The translations under genes were made by a program, and so were the position numbers. From Betaproteobacteria bacterium (GTDB lineage: Bacteria > Pseudomonadota > Gammaproteobacteria > Burkholderiales > Rhodocyclaceae): a stretch of 64,000 bases of DNA. This document shows, in pieces, positions 21,189 to 31,292 of the stretch. The notes under the pieces were generated by a model. That model worked only from the letters and a program-made list of their open reading frames with translations. It was not told the origin of the DNA and ran no database searches. Location: assembly GCA_012026885.1 (NCBI GenBank), contig VEPL01000025.1, positions 358,595-422,594 of the forward strand, given 5' to 3'. Each line of letters begins with the position of its first letter. Within the stretch, counting starts at the first letter, position 1.

Positions 21189-23225
21189 ATGGAAATGCAA
21201 AAACTCTATCTGCTCGTTCCGCTCGCGCCGCTGTTCGGCGCCATCGTCGCCGGGCTTTTCTGCCGCGTCATTCCGCGTTGGGTGGCCCATACGGTGACGA
21301 TCGCCGGTGTCGCGATCGCCTTCGCCGCATCCGTCGTCATCTTCAAGGATGTGCTGGCCGGAAACACCTTCAACGGGTCGGTCTACACCTGGCTCACCAG
21401 CGGCGACTACACCTTCGAGGTCGGCTTCCTGATCGATACGCTGACCGCGACGATGATGCTGGTCGTGACCTTCGTCTCCCTGATGGTGCATATCTACACC
21501 ATCGGCTACATGCAAGAAGACCCCGGCTACAACCGCTTCTTCAGCTACATCTCGTTGTTCACCTTCTCGATGCTGATGCTCGTCATGAGCAACAACTTCA
21601 TGCAGCTGTTCTTCGGCTGGGAAGCGGTGGGTCTCGTCTCGTACCTGCTGATCGGCTTCTGGTACACGCGGCCGACCGCCATCTTCGCCAACATGAAGGC
21701 CTTCCTGGTCAATCGCGTCGGCGACTTCGGCTTTATCCTCGGCATCGGCCTGGTGCTGACCCACTGCGGCACCCTCGATTACGCTGCCGTCTTCCAGAAG
21801 GCACCCGAACTGGCCGGCACGACGATCAACATCTGGGGCAGTGCCGAATGGTCGCTGATGACCGTGACCTGCATCTGCTTGTTCATCGGCGCGATGGGCA
21901 AGTCGGCCCAGGTGCCCCTGCATGTTTGGCTGCCGGACTCGATGGAAGGCCCGACGCCGATTTCCGCACTGATCCACGCGGCGACGATGGTTACCGCCGG
22001 CATCTTCATGGTCTCGCGCATGTCGCCGCTGTTCGAGTTGTCCACGACGGCGCTCTCCTTCGTCATCGTGATCGGCGCCATCACTGCGCTATTCATGGGC
22101 TTCCTCGGCATCATCCAGAACGACATCAAGCGCGTCGTCGCCTATTCGACCTTGTCGCAGCTCGGCTACATGACCGTCGCGCTGGGTGCGTCGGCCTACT
22201 CGGTGGCGATTTTCCACCTGATGACGCACGCCTTCTTCAAGGCGCTGCTCTTCCTTGCCGCCGGCTCGGTGATCATCGGCATGCATCACGATCAGGACAT
22301 CCGCAACATGGGTGGCCTGCGCAAGTACATGCCGATTACCTGGATCACGTCGCTGATCGGCTCGCTGGCACTCATCGGCACACCGTTCCTTGCCGGGTTC
22401 TACTCCAAGGATTCGATTATCGAGGCGGCCAAGTTCTCGAATATCCCGGGCTCCGGCTTCGCTTATTTTGCGGTCCTTGCCGGTGTCTTCGTCACGGCCT
22501 TCTACTCCTTCCGCATGTATTTCCTCGTCTTCCACGGCGAGGAGCGCTTCGGCAAGGCCGATGATGCGCACCATCACGAGCACCATGGCGATCATGATGA
22601 CGAGGAGGTCGCGCACGATCACCATCACGGCCTGGCGCCGGGCGAGAAGCCGCACGAAACCCCCTGGGTGGTGACGCTCCCCCTCGTCCTGCTCGCGATT
22701 CCCTCAGTCGTCATCGGCTACATCGGTATCGGCCCGATGGTCGCCGGGGATTTCTTCAAGGGCGTCATCCATGTCGACGCTCAGGCCCACCCCGCCTTGG
22801 CCCAGTTCCTCGAGCATTTCCATGGTGCCGCGGCGATGGGCCTGCATGCCTTCTCGACTCCGCCGTTCTACCTGGCGCTCGCCGGCGTCGTCCTCTCGTG
22901 GTTCTTCTACATGAAGCGCCCGGATATTCCAGCTGCGATCCAGCGTCGCTTCTCGGCGATTCATACCCTGTTCGAGAACAAGTACTACTTCGACAAGATC
23001 AACGAGACCGTTTTCGCCGGCGGCGCCCGCCTGCTCGGCACCGCGTTCTGGAAGGGGGGCGACGTTGCGGTCATCGATGGCGTCGTGGTCAACGGGTCGG
23101 CGCGCTTCGTCGGTCTGGTCGCCTCGGTCACGCGCTTCTTCCAGACCGGCTACGTCTATCACTACGCCTTCACGATGATCATCGGCGTCTTCGTCCTGAT
23201 GACTCTGTGGATCAACCGCGCCTAA
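21189..23225 (+). CDS. nuoL: NADH-quinone oxidoreductase subunit L
   Basis: A 678-residue antiporter-like proton-pumping subunit with 14 or more helices and the long lateral C-terminal helix. Family motifs include NNFMQLFFGWEAVGLVSYLLIGFW, the lysine helix MGKSAQVPLHVWLPDSMEGPTPISALIHAATMV and AYSTLSQLGYM. A histidine-rich soluble loop sits near residues 456-480 (bases about 22556-22630), with runs such as HHHEHHGDHDDEE and HDHHHG. Similar loops are known in beta-proteobacterial NuoL. Confidence 0.96.
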   Translation: MEMQKLYLLVPLAPLFGAIVAGLFCRVIPRWVAHTVTIAGVAIAFAASVVIFKDVLAGNTFNGSVYTWLTSGDYTFEVGFLIDTLTATMMLVVTFVSLMVHIYTIGYMQEDPGYNRFFSYISLFTFSMLMLVMSNNFMQLFFGWEAVGLVSYLLIGFWYTRPTAIFANMKAFLVNRVGDFGFILGIGLVLTHCGTLDYAAVFQKAPELAGTTINIWGSAEWSLMTVTCICLFIGAMGKSAQVPLHVWLPDSMEGPTPISALIHAATMVTAGIFMVSRMSPLFELSTTALSFVIVIGAITALFMGFLGIIQNDIKRVVAYSTLSQLGYMTVALGASAYSVAIFHLMTHAFFKALLFLAAGSVIIGMHHDQDIRNMGGLRKYMPITWITSLIGSLALIGTPFLAGFYSKDSIIEAAKFSNIPGSGFAYFAVLAGVFVTAFYSFRMYFLVFHGEERFGKADDAHHHEHHGDHDDEEVAHDHHHGLAPGEKPHETPWVVTLPLVLLAIPSVVIGYIGIGPMVAGDFFKGVIHVDAQAHPALAQFLEHFHGAAAMGLHAFSTPPFYLALAGVVLSWFFYMKRPDIPAAIQRRFSAIHTLFENKYYFDKINETVFAGGARLLGTAFWKGGDVAVIDGVVVNGSARFVGLVASVTRFFQTGYVYHYAFTMIIGVFVLMTLWINRA

Positions 23226-23257
23226 CGTGATCAGTTCGCGGAAAAGCAAGGAATAAC

Positions 23258-24742
23258 ATGTCGAACCACCTCCTTTCTCTCGCAATCTGGATTCCGATCC
23301 TGGCCGGCCTGATCGTCCTGGCTACCGGCGGTGACCGTAATGCCCCCCTGGCGAGGATTCTGGCGCTGCTGGGCGCGGTCGCCGGATTTGTCGTGACTTT
23401 GCCCCTGTGGGCCGGCTTCGATATCGCCAAGGCGGGCATGCAGTTCGAAGAACTGAGCACCTGGATTCCGCGCTTCAATATCAATTACCACCTCGGGGTG
23501 GACGGCATCTCGATGCTGTTCGTCGTCCTCAACGCCTTCATCACCATCATTGTCGTCGCCGCCGGCTGGGAAGTTATCGAGAAGAAGGTGGCCCAGTACA
23601 ACGCCGCCTTCCTGATCATGTCGGGTCTGATGAACGGGATCTTCACGTCCCTGGACGGCGTGCTGTTCTACGTCTTCTTCGAGGCATCGCTGATTCCGCT
23701 CTACCTGATCATCGGCGTCTGGGGCGGTCCCAACCGCGTCTATGCGGCCTTCAAGTTCTTCCTCTACACGCTGTTCGGCTCTCTGCTCTTCCTGATTGCC
23801 CTGCTTTATCTCTTCATCGAGTCCGGCGGCAGCTTTTCCATTCTCCAGTGGCATCAGACCCCACTGACGCTGACGGCGCAAATCTGGCTGTTCCTCGCCT
23901 TCCTCGTCGCCTTCGCAGTGAAGGTGCCGATGTGGCCGGTTCACACCTGGTTGCCGGATGCCCACGTCGAGGCGCCGACAGGCGGCTCCATCGTGCTGGC
24001 GGCCATTGCCCTGAAGCTCGGCGCGTACGGCTTCCTGCGGTTCTCGCTGCCGATCGCGCCCGACGCCTCGCAGGAATTGTCGACGCTGGTCGTCGCCTTG
24101 TCGCTGATCGCGGTGGTCTATATCGGCTTTGTCGCGCTCGTCCAGGCGGACATGAAAAAGCTGGTGGCCTACTCGTCGATCGCGCACATGGGCTTCGTGA
24201 CCCTGGGCTTCTTCATGTTCAGCGCTATGGGCATCGAAGGCGCACTGGTCCAGATGATTTCCCACGGCTTCGTCTCCGGCGCCATGTTCTTCTGCATCGG
24301 CGTCATGTACGACCGCGTGCACAGCCGGCAGATCGCCGATTACGGCGGCGTCGTCAATACCATGCCGAAGTTCGCCGCGCTCTTCATGCTCTTCTCGATG
24401 GCCAATGCGGGCCTGCCGGCGACCTCCGGCTTCGTCGGGGAATTCATGGTGATCCTCGGCGCGGTCAAGTACAACTTCTGGGTGGCATTCGCTGCTGCAA
24501 GCTCGATGATCATGGGGGCGGCCTACACCCTGTGGATGTACAAGCGCGTTATCTTCGGCGATGTCGCCAACGAGCACGTGGCCGAACTCAGTGACATCAA
24601 CATGCGCGAATTCGCGATCCTTGGCGTGCTCGCTGCATGCACGCTGTGGATGGGCCTCTACCCGCAACCGTTCACCGAAGTGATGCATGCCTCGGTCAAC
24701 GAACTGCTGCGCCATGTGGCTGCCAGCAAGATCCCGATGTAG
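23258..24742 (+). CDS. nuoM: NADH-quinone oxidoreductase subunit M
   Basis: A 494-residue antiporter-like subunit with 14 helices. It contains the glutamate helix VFFEASLIPLYLIIGVWGG and the lysine helix AFAVKVPMWPVHTWLPDAHVEAPTGGS. It follows nuoL after 32 nt; a purine-rich aaggaataac precedes the ATG. Confidence 0.97.
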   Translation: MSNHLLSLAIWIPILAGLIVLATGGDRNAPLARILALLGAVAGFVVTLPLWAGFDIAKAGMQFEELSTWIPRFNINYHLGVDGISMLFVVLNAFITIIVVAAGWEVIEKKVAQYNAAFLIMSGLMNGIFTSLDGVLFYVFFEASLIPLYLIIGVWGGPNRVYAAFKFFLYTLFGSLLFLIALLYLFIESGGSFSILQWHQTPLTLTAQIWLFLAFLVAFAVKVPMWPVHTWLPDAHVEAPTGGSIVLAAIALKLGAYGFLRFSLPIAPDASQELSTLVVALSLIAVVYIGFVALVQADMKKLVAYSSIAHMGFVTLGFFMFSAMGIEGALVQMISHGFVSGAMFFCIGVMYDRVHSRQIADYGGVVNTMPKFAALFMLFSMANAGLPATSGFVGEFMVILGAVKYNFWVAFAAASSMIMGAAYTLWMYKRVIFGDVANEHVAELSDINMREFAILGVLAACTLWMGLYPQPFTEVMHASVNELLRHVAASKIPM

Positions 24743-24773
24743 CCATCATCCGATTCCCTAGACGGTAGCCGAC

Positions 24774-26309
24774 ATGTTCGACCATTTTGTTGTTCCCAAG
24801 CTGATGCCTGCAGCGCCGGAGATTTTCCTGGCGACGATGGCGTTGCTGATCCTGTTCATTGATCTCGTGGTCAAGGACAGCCGGCGTTCGCTGACCTACT
24901 TGGCGACGCAGGGCACCTTGCTTGCGCTCCTCGTCTGGCGCGGCGCTCCCTACCTTGCAGCGATCGCGGGCAACAACCCGGAGGCGCTCAGCGAAGTCTC
25001 GGAGATCGTCTACACCTTCAGCAACATGTTCGTGCTCGATCTGATGGCCGACCTGCTGAAGCTGTTCCTCTACGCGACGGTGATGGTGGTCCTCTTCTAC
25101 TCGCGCAACTATCTGCTCGACCGCGAGACGCTGAACAAGGGCGAGTACTACGTGCTCACCCTGTTCGCGACGCTGGGCATGATGGTGATGATCTCGGCGA
25201 ACCACTTCGTCACCATCTACATCGGCCTCGAACTGCTGTCCCTGTCTCTCTACGCGATGGTCGCGATGAACCGCGATTCGGTGGTGTCGACCGAGGCGGC
25301 AATGAAGTATTTCGTCCTCGGCGCCCTGGCATCGGGTTTCCTGCTCTACGGCATGTCGATGATCTACGGCGCCACGGGCACCCTCGAGATCACCGGGGTT
25401 TCCGAGCGGCTGATGGGCGGCAACGTCAACAAGGGCGTGCTGATCTTCGGCCTCGTCTTCCTGGTCGCCGGCCTGGCCTTCAAGCTCGGCGTCGTGCCCT
25501 TCCACATGTGGATTCCCGACGTCTACCACGGCGCTCCGACCTCGGTCACGCTCCTCATCGGCTCGGCGCCCAAGCTGGCGGCCTTCGCCATCGTCATGCG
25601 CCTGCTGGTCAACGGGCTGATCACGCTGGCTGTCGATTGGCAGCAGATGTTGATCGTGCTGTCGGTCCTCTCGATGGCCATCGGCAACCTGGCGGCCATC
25701 GCCCAGACCAACCTGAAGCGCATGCTCGCCTATTCGGCGATTTCCCACATGGGCTTCATGCTCCTCGGCATCACCACCGGCGTGCTGAGCGTCCCCGGCG
25801 GCATGCTCGACGCGCGGCCGGCGCTGAATGCCTACAGTTCCGCGATGTTCTACGTCATCGCCTACGTGCTGATGACGGCCGGCACCTTCGGCATGATCCT
25901 GATGATGGCGCGCGCCGGCTTCGAGGCCGACGAGCTCGATGATTTCAAGGGCCTCAACCAGCGCAGCCCGTGGTTCGCCGGCATCATGCTGATGTTGATG
26001 TTCTCGATGGCCGGCGTTCCCTTCTTCGTCGGTTTCTTCGCCAAGTTCTCGGTTCTCGAGGCGGTGGTCGCGAGCGGACAGTACTGGCTCGCCATCGTCG
26101 CCGTGCTGTTCTCCCTTATTGGTGCCTTCTACTACCTGCGTGTCGTCAAGCTGATGTATTTCGATGCGCCGACCAACCCGGCGCCGCTCGAGGCGGGAAT
26201 GGACATGCGCATCCTGATCTCGGCGAACGGCCTTGCAGTGGCCTTGTTCGGCATCTTCCCGCAGACCATCATGTCATTGTGCGCCTACGCCCTGTTGCGT
26301 TCGCTCTGA
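24774..26309 (+). CDS. nuoN: NADH-quinone oxidoreductase subunit N
   Basis: A 511-residue third antiporter-like subunit closing the operon. It has [22 protein letters not shown] and the lysine helix [24 protein letters not shown]. It is slightly longer than the ~485-residue norm. The in-frame ATG at 24804 ([15 protein letters not shown]) is an alternative start that would remove ten residues. A strong terminator follows. Confidence 0.95.
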   Translation: MFDHFVVPKLMPAAPEIFLATMALLILFIDLVVKDSRRSLTYLATQGTLLALLVWRGAPYLAAIAGNNPEALSEVSEIVYTFSNMFVLDLMADLLKLFLYATVMVVLFYSRNYLLDRETLNKGEYYVLTLFATLGMMVMISANHFVTIYIGLELLSLSLYAMVAMNRDSVVSTEAAMKYFVLGALASGFLLYGMSMIYGATGTLEITGVSERLMGGNVNKGVLIFGLVFLVAGLAFKLGVVPFHMWIPDVYHGAPTSVTLLIGSAPKLAAFAIVMRLLVNGLITLAVDWQQMLIVLSVLSMAIGNLAAIAQTNLKRMLAYSAISHMGFMLLGITTGVLSVPGGMLDARPALNAYSSAMFYVIAYVLMTAGTFGMILMMARAGFEADELDDFKGLNQRSPWFAGIMLMLMFSMAGVPFFVGFFAKFSVLEAVVASGQYWLAIVAVLFSLIGAFYYLRVVKLMYFDAPTNPAPLEAGMDMRILISANGLAVALFGIFPQTIMSLCAYALLRSL

Positions 26310-26333
26310 CCGGATCGCCGGAAGAATCCTCCA

Positions 26334-26357
26334 ACGCCCCGGTCGACGGGGCGTTTT
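26334..26357 (+). terminator. Rho-independent terminator of the nuo operon
   Basis: ACGCCCCG (26334-26341) and CGGGGCGT (26347-26354) form a perfect stem with a 5-nt loop, followed by TTTT at 26354-26357. It ends 16 nt before the Nudix gene start. Confidence 0.85.
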
Positions 26358-26373
26358 CGTTTCCGGAGTTGCC

Positions 26374-26919
26374 ATGAGTCTTATCGATACCCACCTCATC
26401 GAGACCGAAGCGGGCAGCGAGACCGTCTTCAAGGGCGCCCTGCTGGAAGTGCGCAAGGATCGCGTGCGCCTTCCGGACGGCAGGGAGTCGGTGCGCGAAT
26501 ACATCGTCCATCCGGGTGCGGTGGTCGTGCTTGCCGAGCTGGACAACGGCTGCCTGCTCTTCGAGCGCCAGTTCCGCTATCCGCTGCGTCGGGTATTCCT
26601 CGAATTGCCCGCCGGCAAGATCGATCCCGGCGAGTCGATCATCGATACCGCGCGGCGCGAACTGCTCGAGGAAACCGGCTACGTCGCCAACGAATGGGAA
26701 TACCTCGGCGTGATGCATCCCTGCATCGGCTATTCGGACGAGCGCATCGAGATATTCGCCGCGCGCGGCTTGCGCCTGGCCGGTGAGCAACGGCTCGACC
26801 ACAACGAGTTCCTCGAGGTTGTCGAGCTGTCACCGGCAGAAGCGAAACAGGCGGTCTGGGACGGCCGCATCACCGACGCGAAAACCGTCACGGCACTGTT
26901 CTGGCTCAACCGCCCCTGA
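26374..26919 (+). CDS. Nudix hydrolase, probable ADP-ribose pyrophosphatase
   Basis: A 181-residue Nudix enzyme. The full Nudix box is visible as GKIDPGE, seven residues, then RRELLEETGY near residues 87-109. The N-terminal dimerisation region (VFKGALLEVRKDRVRLPDGRESVREYIVHPGAV) and FERQFRYPLRRVFLELPAGK resemble NudF-type ADP-ribose/NDP-sugar pyrophosphatases rather than MutT. The ATG at 26374 follows CCGGAG. It stands alone between two terminators. Confidence 0.88.
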   Translation: MSLIDTHLIETEAGSETVFKGALLEVRKDRVRLPDGRESVREYIVHPGAVVVLAELDNGCLLFERQFRYPLRRVFLELPAGKIDPGESIIDTARRELLEETGYVANEWEYLGVMHPCIGYSDERIEIFAARGLRLAGEQRLDHNEFLEVVELSPAEAKQAVWDGRITDAKTVTALFWLNRP

Positions 26920-26963
26920 CGGGTGAAAATCGGGCTTTCCGGCAGGTCGACCGCGACAGCGAC

Positions 26964-26994
26964 AAAAAAGCCCCGGACCTGCCGGGGCTTCTTG
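26964..26994. terminator. Bidirectional terminator, Nudix gene / nrdJ
   Basis: AAGCCCCGG (26968-26976) and CCGGGGCTT (26982-26990) form a 9-bp stem with loop acctg. An A-run (26964-26969) supplies the U-tract for the minus-strand nrdJ transcript, and cttcttgctt serves the plus strand. Confidence 0.85.
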
Positions 26995-27012
26995 CTTGAC
27001 GGGGCCGATGGG

Positions 27013-29904
27013 TCAGCCGCAGGTTCCCACGGCACCACAGGCGGTGCAGAAATCGCAACCATCCTTGCGGATCATGGTGTGGTTGCCGCATTCGCCGCAC
27101 AGCTTGCCCTGGGTCGGATGCACCGAATTGCTGGCGTCCTCCGGCGCGTTCAGGATGCCCATCTGCTGCAACGGGAAGCCCGACTCGTCGAGAATGCCGA
27201 GCATCGCATAGCGGTGGATGATCAGGTTGGCGATATAGGCGACGGTGGACGGATAGGTCTGCTGCTTGCGCGAACCCGGCACGAAGGCCATGAAGTCGCC
27301 GAGCGGCTCGGGGTAGTCGAGCAGCTTGCGCAGCTTCATGCCGATCCATGCGGGGTCGAGCACGCGCATATCGAGCGACAGGAGCTTGGAAAGGCCGTCG
27401 AGGGCGCGCGGGTAATTGCCCGACAGCCACATCGAGTAGGGGCGGGAACTGCCGTCGGGCAGCGTGATTTCCTTCAGCCCGAGGACGAAGTCCTCTCCGG
27501 TTGAGGCGTTGCTGACATCGACGGTCCAGGAGAGCGTGCCGTCGGTGCCGGTCTTCGGCTCCTTGCTGCTGAACAGGGCGTCCTTGACCGGGGTCGGCCC
27601 TTCCTGCTGGAAGGCGCCGAGTTGTTCGACGCGCCAGCGGATGATTTGCGCCATCGCCGAGACGACGGAGGGAACCCGCTTGCGCTCGCCATGCGGCGGC
27701 ATCGGGATCTCGAACGATTCGCCCGGCGTCTTGGCCAAGGCGTCCAGCTTCATCTCCAGCCAGGCTCGGTCATTGGCGCGCATGTCCATCGACAGGGTCT
27801 TGGCGACGGCGCCGAGGCCGCGCGGCTCGGCCGGCCCGTTCGACCAGACCTCGAACGGCCAGGCGCGGCCTTCGGGTTCGACATGACCGACGAAGAGGGC
27901 GAATTTGCCGATCGGCGAGTCGAGCATGTAGGTCCAGCACAGGTTGCCTTCCGGCAGGTTCGGCCGGTTCGGCCAGCGCAGGCTGGACAGAACCGGGGCC
28001 GGAAGATCCTTGATCGACAGCCGGCGGTTGGCATCCGACACGAAATCCTGCGGTGCTTTGGCATCGGCCGTCACTGCTTCCGCCTTCGGTGCCTCGACGG
28101 AAAGGACGGAGCCGAGGACGCTGTTCGGCCGGTAGGTCGCCAGGCCCTTGAGGCCCGATTTCCAGGCGGTCATGTAAAGATCCTGGAATTCCTCGTACGG
28201 GTAGTCGGCGGGAACGTTGACCGTCTTGGAAATCGAGGTGTCGATATGCGGCGCGACGGCGGCGACCATGTCTTTGTGCGCCTGTGCCGAAATCTCGAGC
28301 GCGGTGACGAAGTAGTCGGGCAACTTGCCGACATCGCCGCCGAGGTGCTTGTACAGGCGCCAGGCATAGTCTTCGACCGAGTATTCCTTGAGCGTGCCGT
28401 CCTGCATGCGCTTCTTGCGGCTGTAAGTCCACGAGAAGGGCGGCTCGATGCCGTTCGAAGCGTTGTCGGCGAAGGCCAGCGAGATGGTGCCGGTCGGCGC
28501 GATCGACAGCAGGTGCGAGTTGCGCAGGCCAATCTTGCGGATCTCGGCCTTGACCTCGTTGGGCAGGCGCGAGGCGAAGTTGCCACCGGAGAGGTAGAGT
28601 TCGGCATTGAACAACGGGAAGGGACCGCGCTCCCTGGCCAGTTCTACCGAGTAGAGGTAGGCGGCATCGCGCATGGCTTCGGTAATGCGGGTGGCCATGG
28701 CGCGGGCTTCCGGCTTGTCGTAGCGCAGGCGCAGCATCGCCAGCGCGTCGCCGAGGCCGGTGAAGCCGAGGCCGACGCGGCGCTTGTTGGCGGCTTCCTG
28801 CGCCTGCCGCTCGAGCGGCCAGTGGGTGGCGTCGAGCACGTTGTCGAGCATGCGGGTCGAAACGCGGACCACTTCGGCGAAGGCCTCGAAGTCGAATTCG
28901 GCCTGTTCGGAGAACGGATTCGTTACGTACAGCGTCAGGTTGATCGAGCCGAGGCAGCAGCAGCCGTACGGTGGCAGCGGCTGCTCGGCGCAGGGGTTGG
29001 TTGCCTCGATCACCTCGCAGTAATTGAGGTTGTTGTCCTTGTTCATGCGGTCGAGGAAAAGAATCCCCGGCTCGGCATGATCGTACGTGGACTTCATGAC
29101 CTGGTCCCACAGGTCGCGCGCGGGCAGCTTGCGGTAGACCCACATGCCGTCCTCGCGCTGGTAGGCGCCGGAGGATTTCATGTCCGCGTTGGGTTCGGCG
29201 CGGTGAATCAGTTCCACCTCGGTGTCGGCGTCGACAGCCTCCATGAAGCCGTCGGTGACGCCGATGGAGATATTGAAATTGGTCAGGTCGCCATGGTCCT
29301 TGGCGTGGATGAAGTCTTCGATGTCCGGATGGTCGCAGCGCAGCACGCCCATCTGTGCGCCGCGACGGGCGCCGGCAGATTCGACGGTCTCGCAGGAGCG
29401 GTCGAAGACGCGCATGTAGGAGACGGGGCCGGATGCACGCGATTGGGTGCCCTTGACGTGGGCGCCCTGCGGGCGGATCGACGAGAAGTCGTAGCCGACG
29501 CCACCGCCACGGCGCATGGTTTCGGCGGCCTGGGCGAGCGCCGCGTAGATGCCCGGCTTGCCGTCGGTGGTCTCGACGATGGAGTCACCGACCGGCTGAA
29601 CGAAGCAGTTGATCAGCGTCGCCTGCAGGTCGGTTCCGGCAGCGGAGTTGATGCGGCCGGCCGGGATGAAGCCGTTTTCCTGGGCCCACAGGAAACGGGC
29701 TTCCCAATGCGCACGATCCTTTTCCTGTTCGACCTGTGCCAGCGCCCAGGCGACGCGCTTTCGCACGTCATGGACATTGGTTTCCTTGCCCTTGGCATAT
29801 TTTTCGATGAGCACTTCGCCGGAAATTTCCTGGTCCGGGAGCGGGGCGAACTTCGGTGGTGCGGGAATATCGGTCAGCGAGAGCTGTTCTGCGACAGGGC
29901 TCAT
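27013..29904 (-). CDS. nrdJ: Adenosylcobalamin-dependent (class II) ribonucleotide reductase
   Basis: A 963-residue enzyme that makes deoxyribonucleotides with a B12-generated radical and does not need oxygen. The N-terminal half has the substrate/redox cysteine at residue 100 ([13 protein letters not shown]) and the active-site motif NPCAE at 303-307 (Asn303, radical Cys305, Glu307), followed by [13 protein letters not shown]. The C-terminal part carries repeated class II modules and ends in a zinc-ribbon-like tail (CGECGNH, then CDFCTACG and a final TCG) that holds the redox pair. The ATG follows GAGGAG. Tandem NrdR boxes lie upstream; no cobalamin riboswitch was recognised. Confidence 0.95.
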   Translation of the reverse strand: MSPVAEQLSLTDIPAPPKFAPLPDQEISGEVLIEKYAKGKETNVHDVRKRVAWALAQVEQEKDRAHWEARFLWAQENGFIPAGRINSAAGTDLQATLINCFVQPVGDSIVETTDGKPGIYAALAQAAETMRRGGGVGYDFSSIRPQGAHVKGTQSRASGPVSYMRVFDRSCETVESAGARRGAQMGVLRCDHPDIEDFIHAKDHGDLTNFNISIGVTDGFMEAVDADTEVELIHRAEPNADMKSSGAYQREDGMWVYRKLPARDLWDQVMKSTYDHAEPGILFLDRMNKDNNLNYCEVIEATNPCAEQPLPPYGCCCLGSINLTLYVTNPFSEQAEFDFEAFAEVVRVSTRMLDNVLDATHWPLERQAQEAANKRRVGLGFTGLGDALAMLRLRYDKPEARAMATRITEAMRDAAYLYSVELARERGPFPLFNAELYLSGGNFASRLPNEVKAEIRKIGLRNSHLLSIAPTGTISLAFADNASNGIEPPFSWTYSRKKRMQDGTLKEYSVEDYAWRLYKHLGGDVGKLPDYFVTALEISAQAHKDMVAAVAPHIDTSISKTVNVPADYPYEEFQDLYMTAWKSGLKGLATYRPNSVLGSVLSVEAPKAEAVTADAKAPQDFVSDANRRLSIKDLPAPVLSSLRWPNRPNLPEGNLCWTYMLDSPIGKFALFVGHVEPEGRAWPFEVWSNGPAEPRGLGAVAKTLSMDMRANDRAWLEMKLDALAKTPGESFEIPMPPHGERKRVPSVVSAMAQIIRWRVEQLGAFQQEGPTPVKDALFSSKEPKTGTDGTLSWTVDVSNASTGEDFVLGLKEITLPDGSSRPYSMWLSGNYPRALDGLSKLLSLDMRVLDPAWIGMKLRKLLDYPEPLGDFMAFVPGSRKQQTYPSTVAYIANLIIHRYAMLGILDESGFPLQQMGILNAPEDASNSVHPTQGKLCGECGNHTMIRKDGCDFCTACGAVGTCG

Positions 29905-29962
29905 GTCGTCTCCTCGGAAAGGTGTCGGTGAATCGGATTGGCGAAGCCGTTTTTTTGCAAAG

Positions 29963-30009
29963 CTACTACATATAGTAGGTCAGCGCAATATATCAACTAA
30001 ATATGGTAT
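29963..30009 (-). promoter_or_regulatory. Tandem NrdR boxes upstream of nrdJ
   Basis: Two related near-palindromes, CTACTACATATAGTAG (29963-29978) and CAACTAAATATGGTAT (29994-30009), share the core ACTAnATATnGTA. They start exactly 31 bp apart, three helical turns. This is the paired arrangement bound by the repressor NrdR at ribonucleotide reductase promoters. They lie 59-105 bp upstream of the nrdJ ATG, in a locally AT-rich patch of an otherwise GC-rich region. Confidence 0.8.
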
Positions 30010-30055
30010 TCAAGACTTGCCCGGGAAGAGGGCGCCATTTGCCCGGAAGCGCTTG

Positions 30056-30099
30056 AAAAACAACGCCCCGGGCACCTTGCGGCGACCGGGGCGGCGTTG
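30056..30099 (-). terminator. Terminator after ackA
   Basis: Reading the minus strand, CAACGCCGCCCCGG (30099-30086) pairs with CCGGGGCGTTG (30071-30061) with a 3-nt bulge, followed by TTTTT (30060-30056). It lies just beyond the ackA stop and ahead of the nrdJ regulatory region. Confidence 0.7.
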
Positions 30100-30110
30100 G
30101 CGGGACGATG

Positions 30111-31292
30111 TCAGAGCGAGAGGAGCCGGCGGGTGTGGCTGGCGATCATCCATTCCTCGTTGGTCGGGATGACGAGGATCTCGAGGGCGCTGCCGGGTGC
30201 CGAAATGAGCGCCGAGCCGGCCGCATTGGCGGCATCGTCGATGCGGCCGCCGAGCCAGCCGAGTCCGGTGCCCACCTTGGCACGGATGGCAGCGGCGTGT
30301 TCGCCTATGCCGCCGGTGAAAACGAGCGTATCGACTCCGCCGATCGCGGCCGCGAGCGACCCGATCTCGCGGAGGATGCGGTAACAGTACAGATCGATCG
30401 CCTCGGCAGCCTCGGGGCGGTCCGATGCGAGCAGAGTGCGCATGTCCTGGCTGATGCCGGAGACGCCGAGCAAGCCCGACTCCTTGTAGAGCAGGCGGGT
30501 CAGCTCCACCGATCCCATGCCCTTCTCGTCCATCAGGTAGAGGAGGACGCCGGGATCGATGGCGCCGCTGCGGGTCCCCATCATCAGGCCATCGATGGCG
30601 GTGAAGCCCATGGTCGAGGCGACACTCCGTCGGCCGACCATGCCGCACATCGACGAGCCATTGCCGAGATGGGCGACGATGACGCGGCCCTCGGCGCGTT
30701 CGCTGTGTCCGGGCAAGGCCTGCGCGATGTACTCGTAGGAAAGGCCATGGAAGCCATAACGCTTCACGCCCTCGGCAGACAGGGCGCGCGGGATGGCGAA
30801 GGCCTGGGCGACCGCCGGGTTGCTGCGGTGGAAGGCTGTGTCGAAGCAGGCGACCTGGGGCACATCGGCGGCCACTGCGGCGATGGTGCGGATGCCATTG
30901 AGGTTGTGCGGCTGGTGCAGCGGGGCGAGCGGGATGAACTGCTCGAGCTGGTGCACGCTGTCGCGGTCGACGACCATGGGGGCGGAAAAAAGCTCGCCGC
31001 CGTGGACCACCCGGTGGCCGACAGCGGCCAGTGTCCAGCCCTTGTATTGATCGCCCAGCCACTTGAGCAGGACGGCCAGGCTCGCCTGGTGTTGCGCCTC
31101 CTGTTCGCCGTCGAGGGCGAGGGGGAGTTCGTGCTTGCCGTGGCCAGTCTTGGCAACCAGGCGGGCATCGGCGCCGATGCCGTCGATCTGGCCAGAAACG
31201 ACCGGTTGCGGATTGAGGCCGCCATTGAGTTCGAAGAGGGCGAACTTGATCGACGACGATCCGGCGTTGATGGTGAGGATTCCACGGGACAT
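30111..31292 (-). CDS. ackA: Acetate kinase
   Basis: A 393-residue ASKHA-fold kinase that interconverts acetyl phosphate plus ADP and acetate plus ATP. It has the phosphate-1 motif ILTINAGSSSIKFALFE, FHGLSYEYIA, the HLGNGSSM loop and VFTGGIGEH. The start ATG overlaps the stop of the upstream phosphotransacetylase gene (TGATG), so the two are translationally coupled. Upstream in-frame extension would lie inside that gene and is rejected. Confidence 0.97.
   Translation of the reverse strand: MSRGILTINAGSSSIKFALFELNGGLNPQPVVSGQIDGIGADARLVAKTGHGKHELPLALDGEQEAQHQASLAVLLKWLGDQYKGWTLAAVGHRVVHGGELFSAPMVVDRDSVHQLEQFIPLAPLHQPHNLNGIRTIAAVAADVPQVACFDTAFHRSNPAVAQAFAIPRALSAEGVKRYGFHGLSYEYIAQALPGHSERAEGRVIVAHLGNGSSMCGMVGRRSVASTMGFTAIDGLMMGTRSGAIDPGVLLYLMDEKGMGSVELTRLLYKESGLLGVSGISQDMRTLLASDRPEAAEAIDLYCYRILREIGSLAAAIGGVDTLVFTGGIGEHAAAIRAKVGTGLGWLGGRIDDAANAAGSALISAPGSALEILVIPTNEEWMIASHTRRLLSL

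Noticed and set aside
29905..30110. Cobalamin riboswitch upstream of the B12-dependent nrdJ
   Set aside because: No B12-box-like conserved core or suitable multi-helix structure was seen; the region is explained by NrdR boxes and the ackA terminator.
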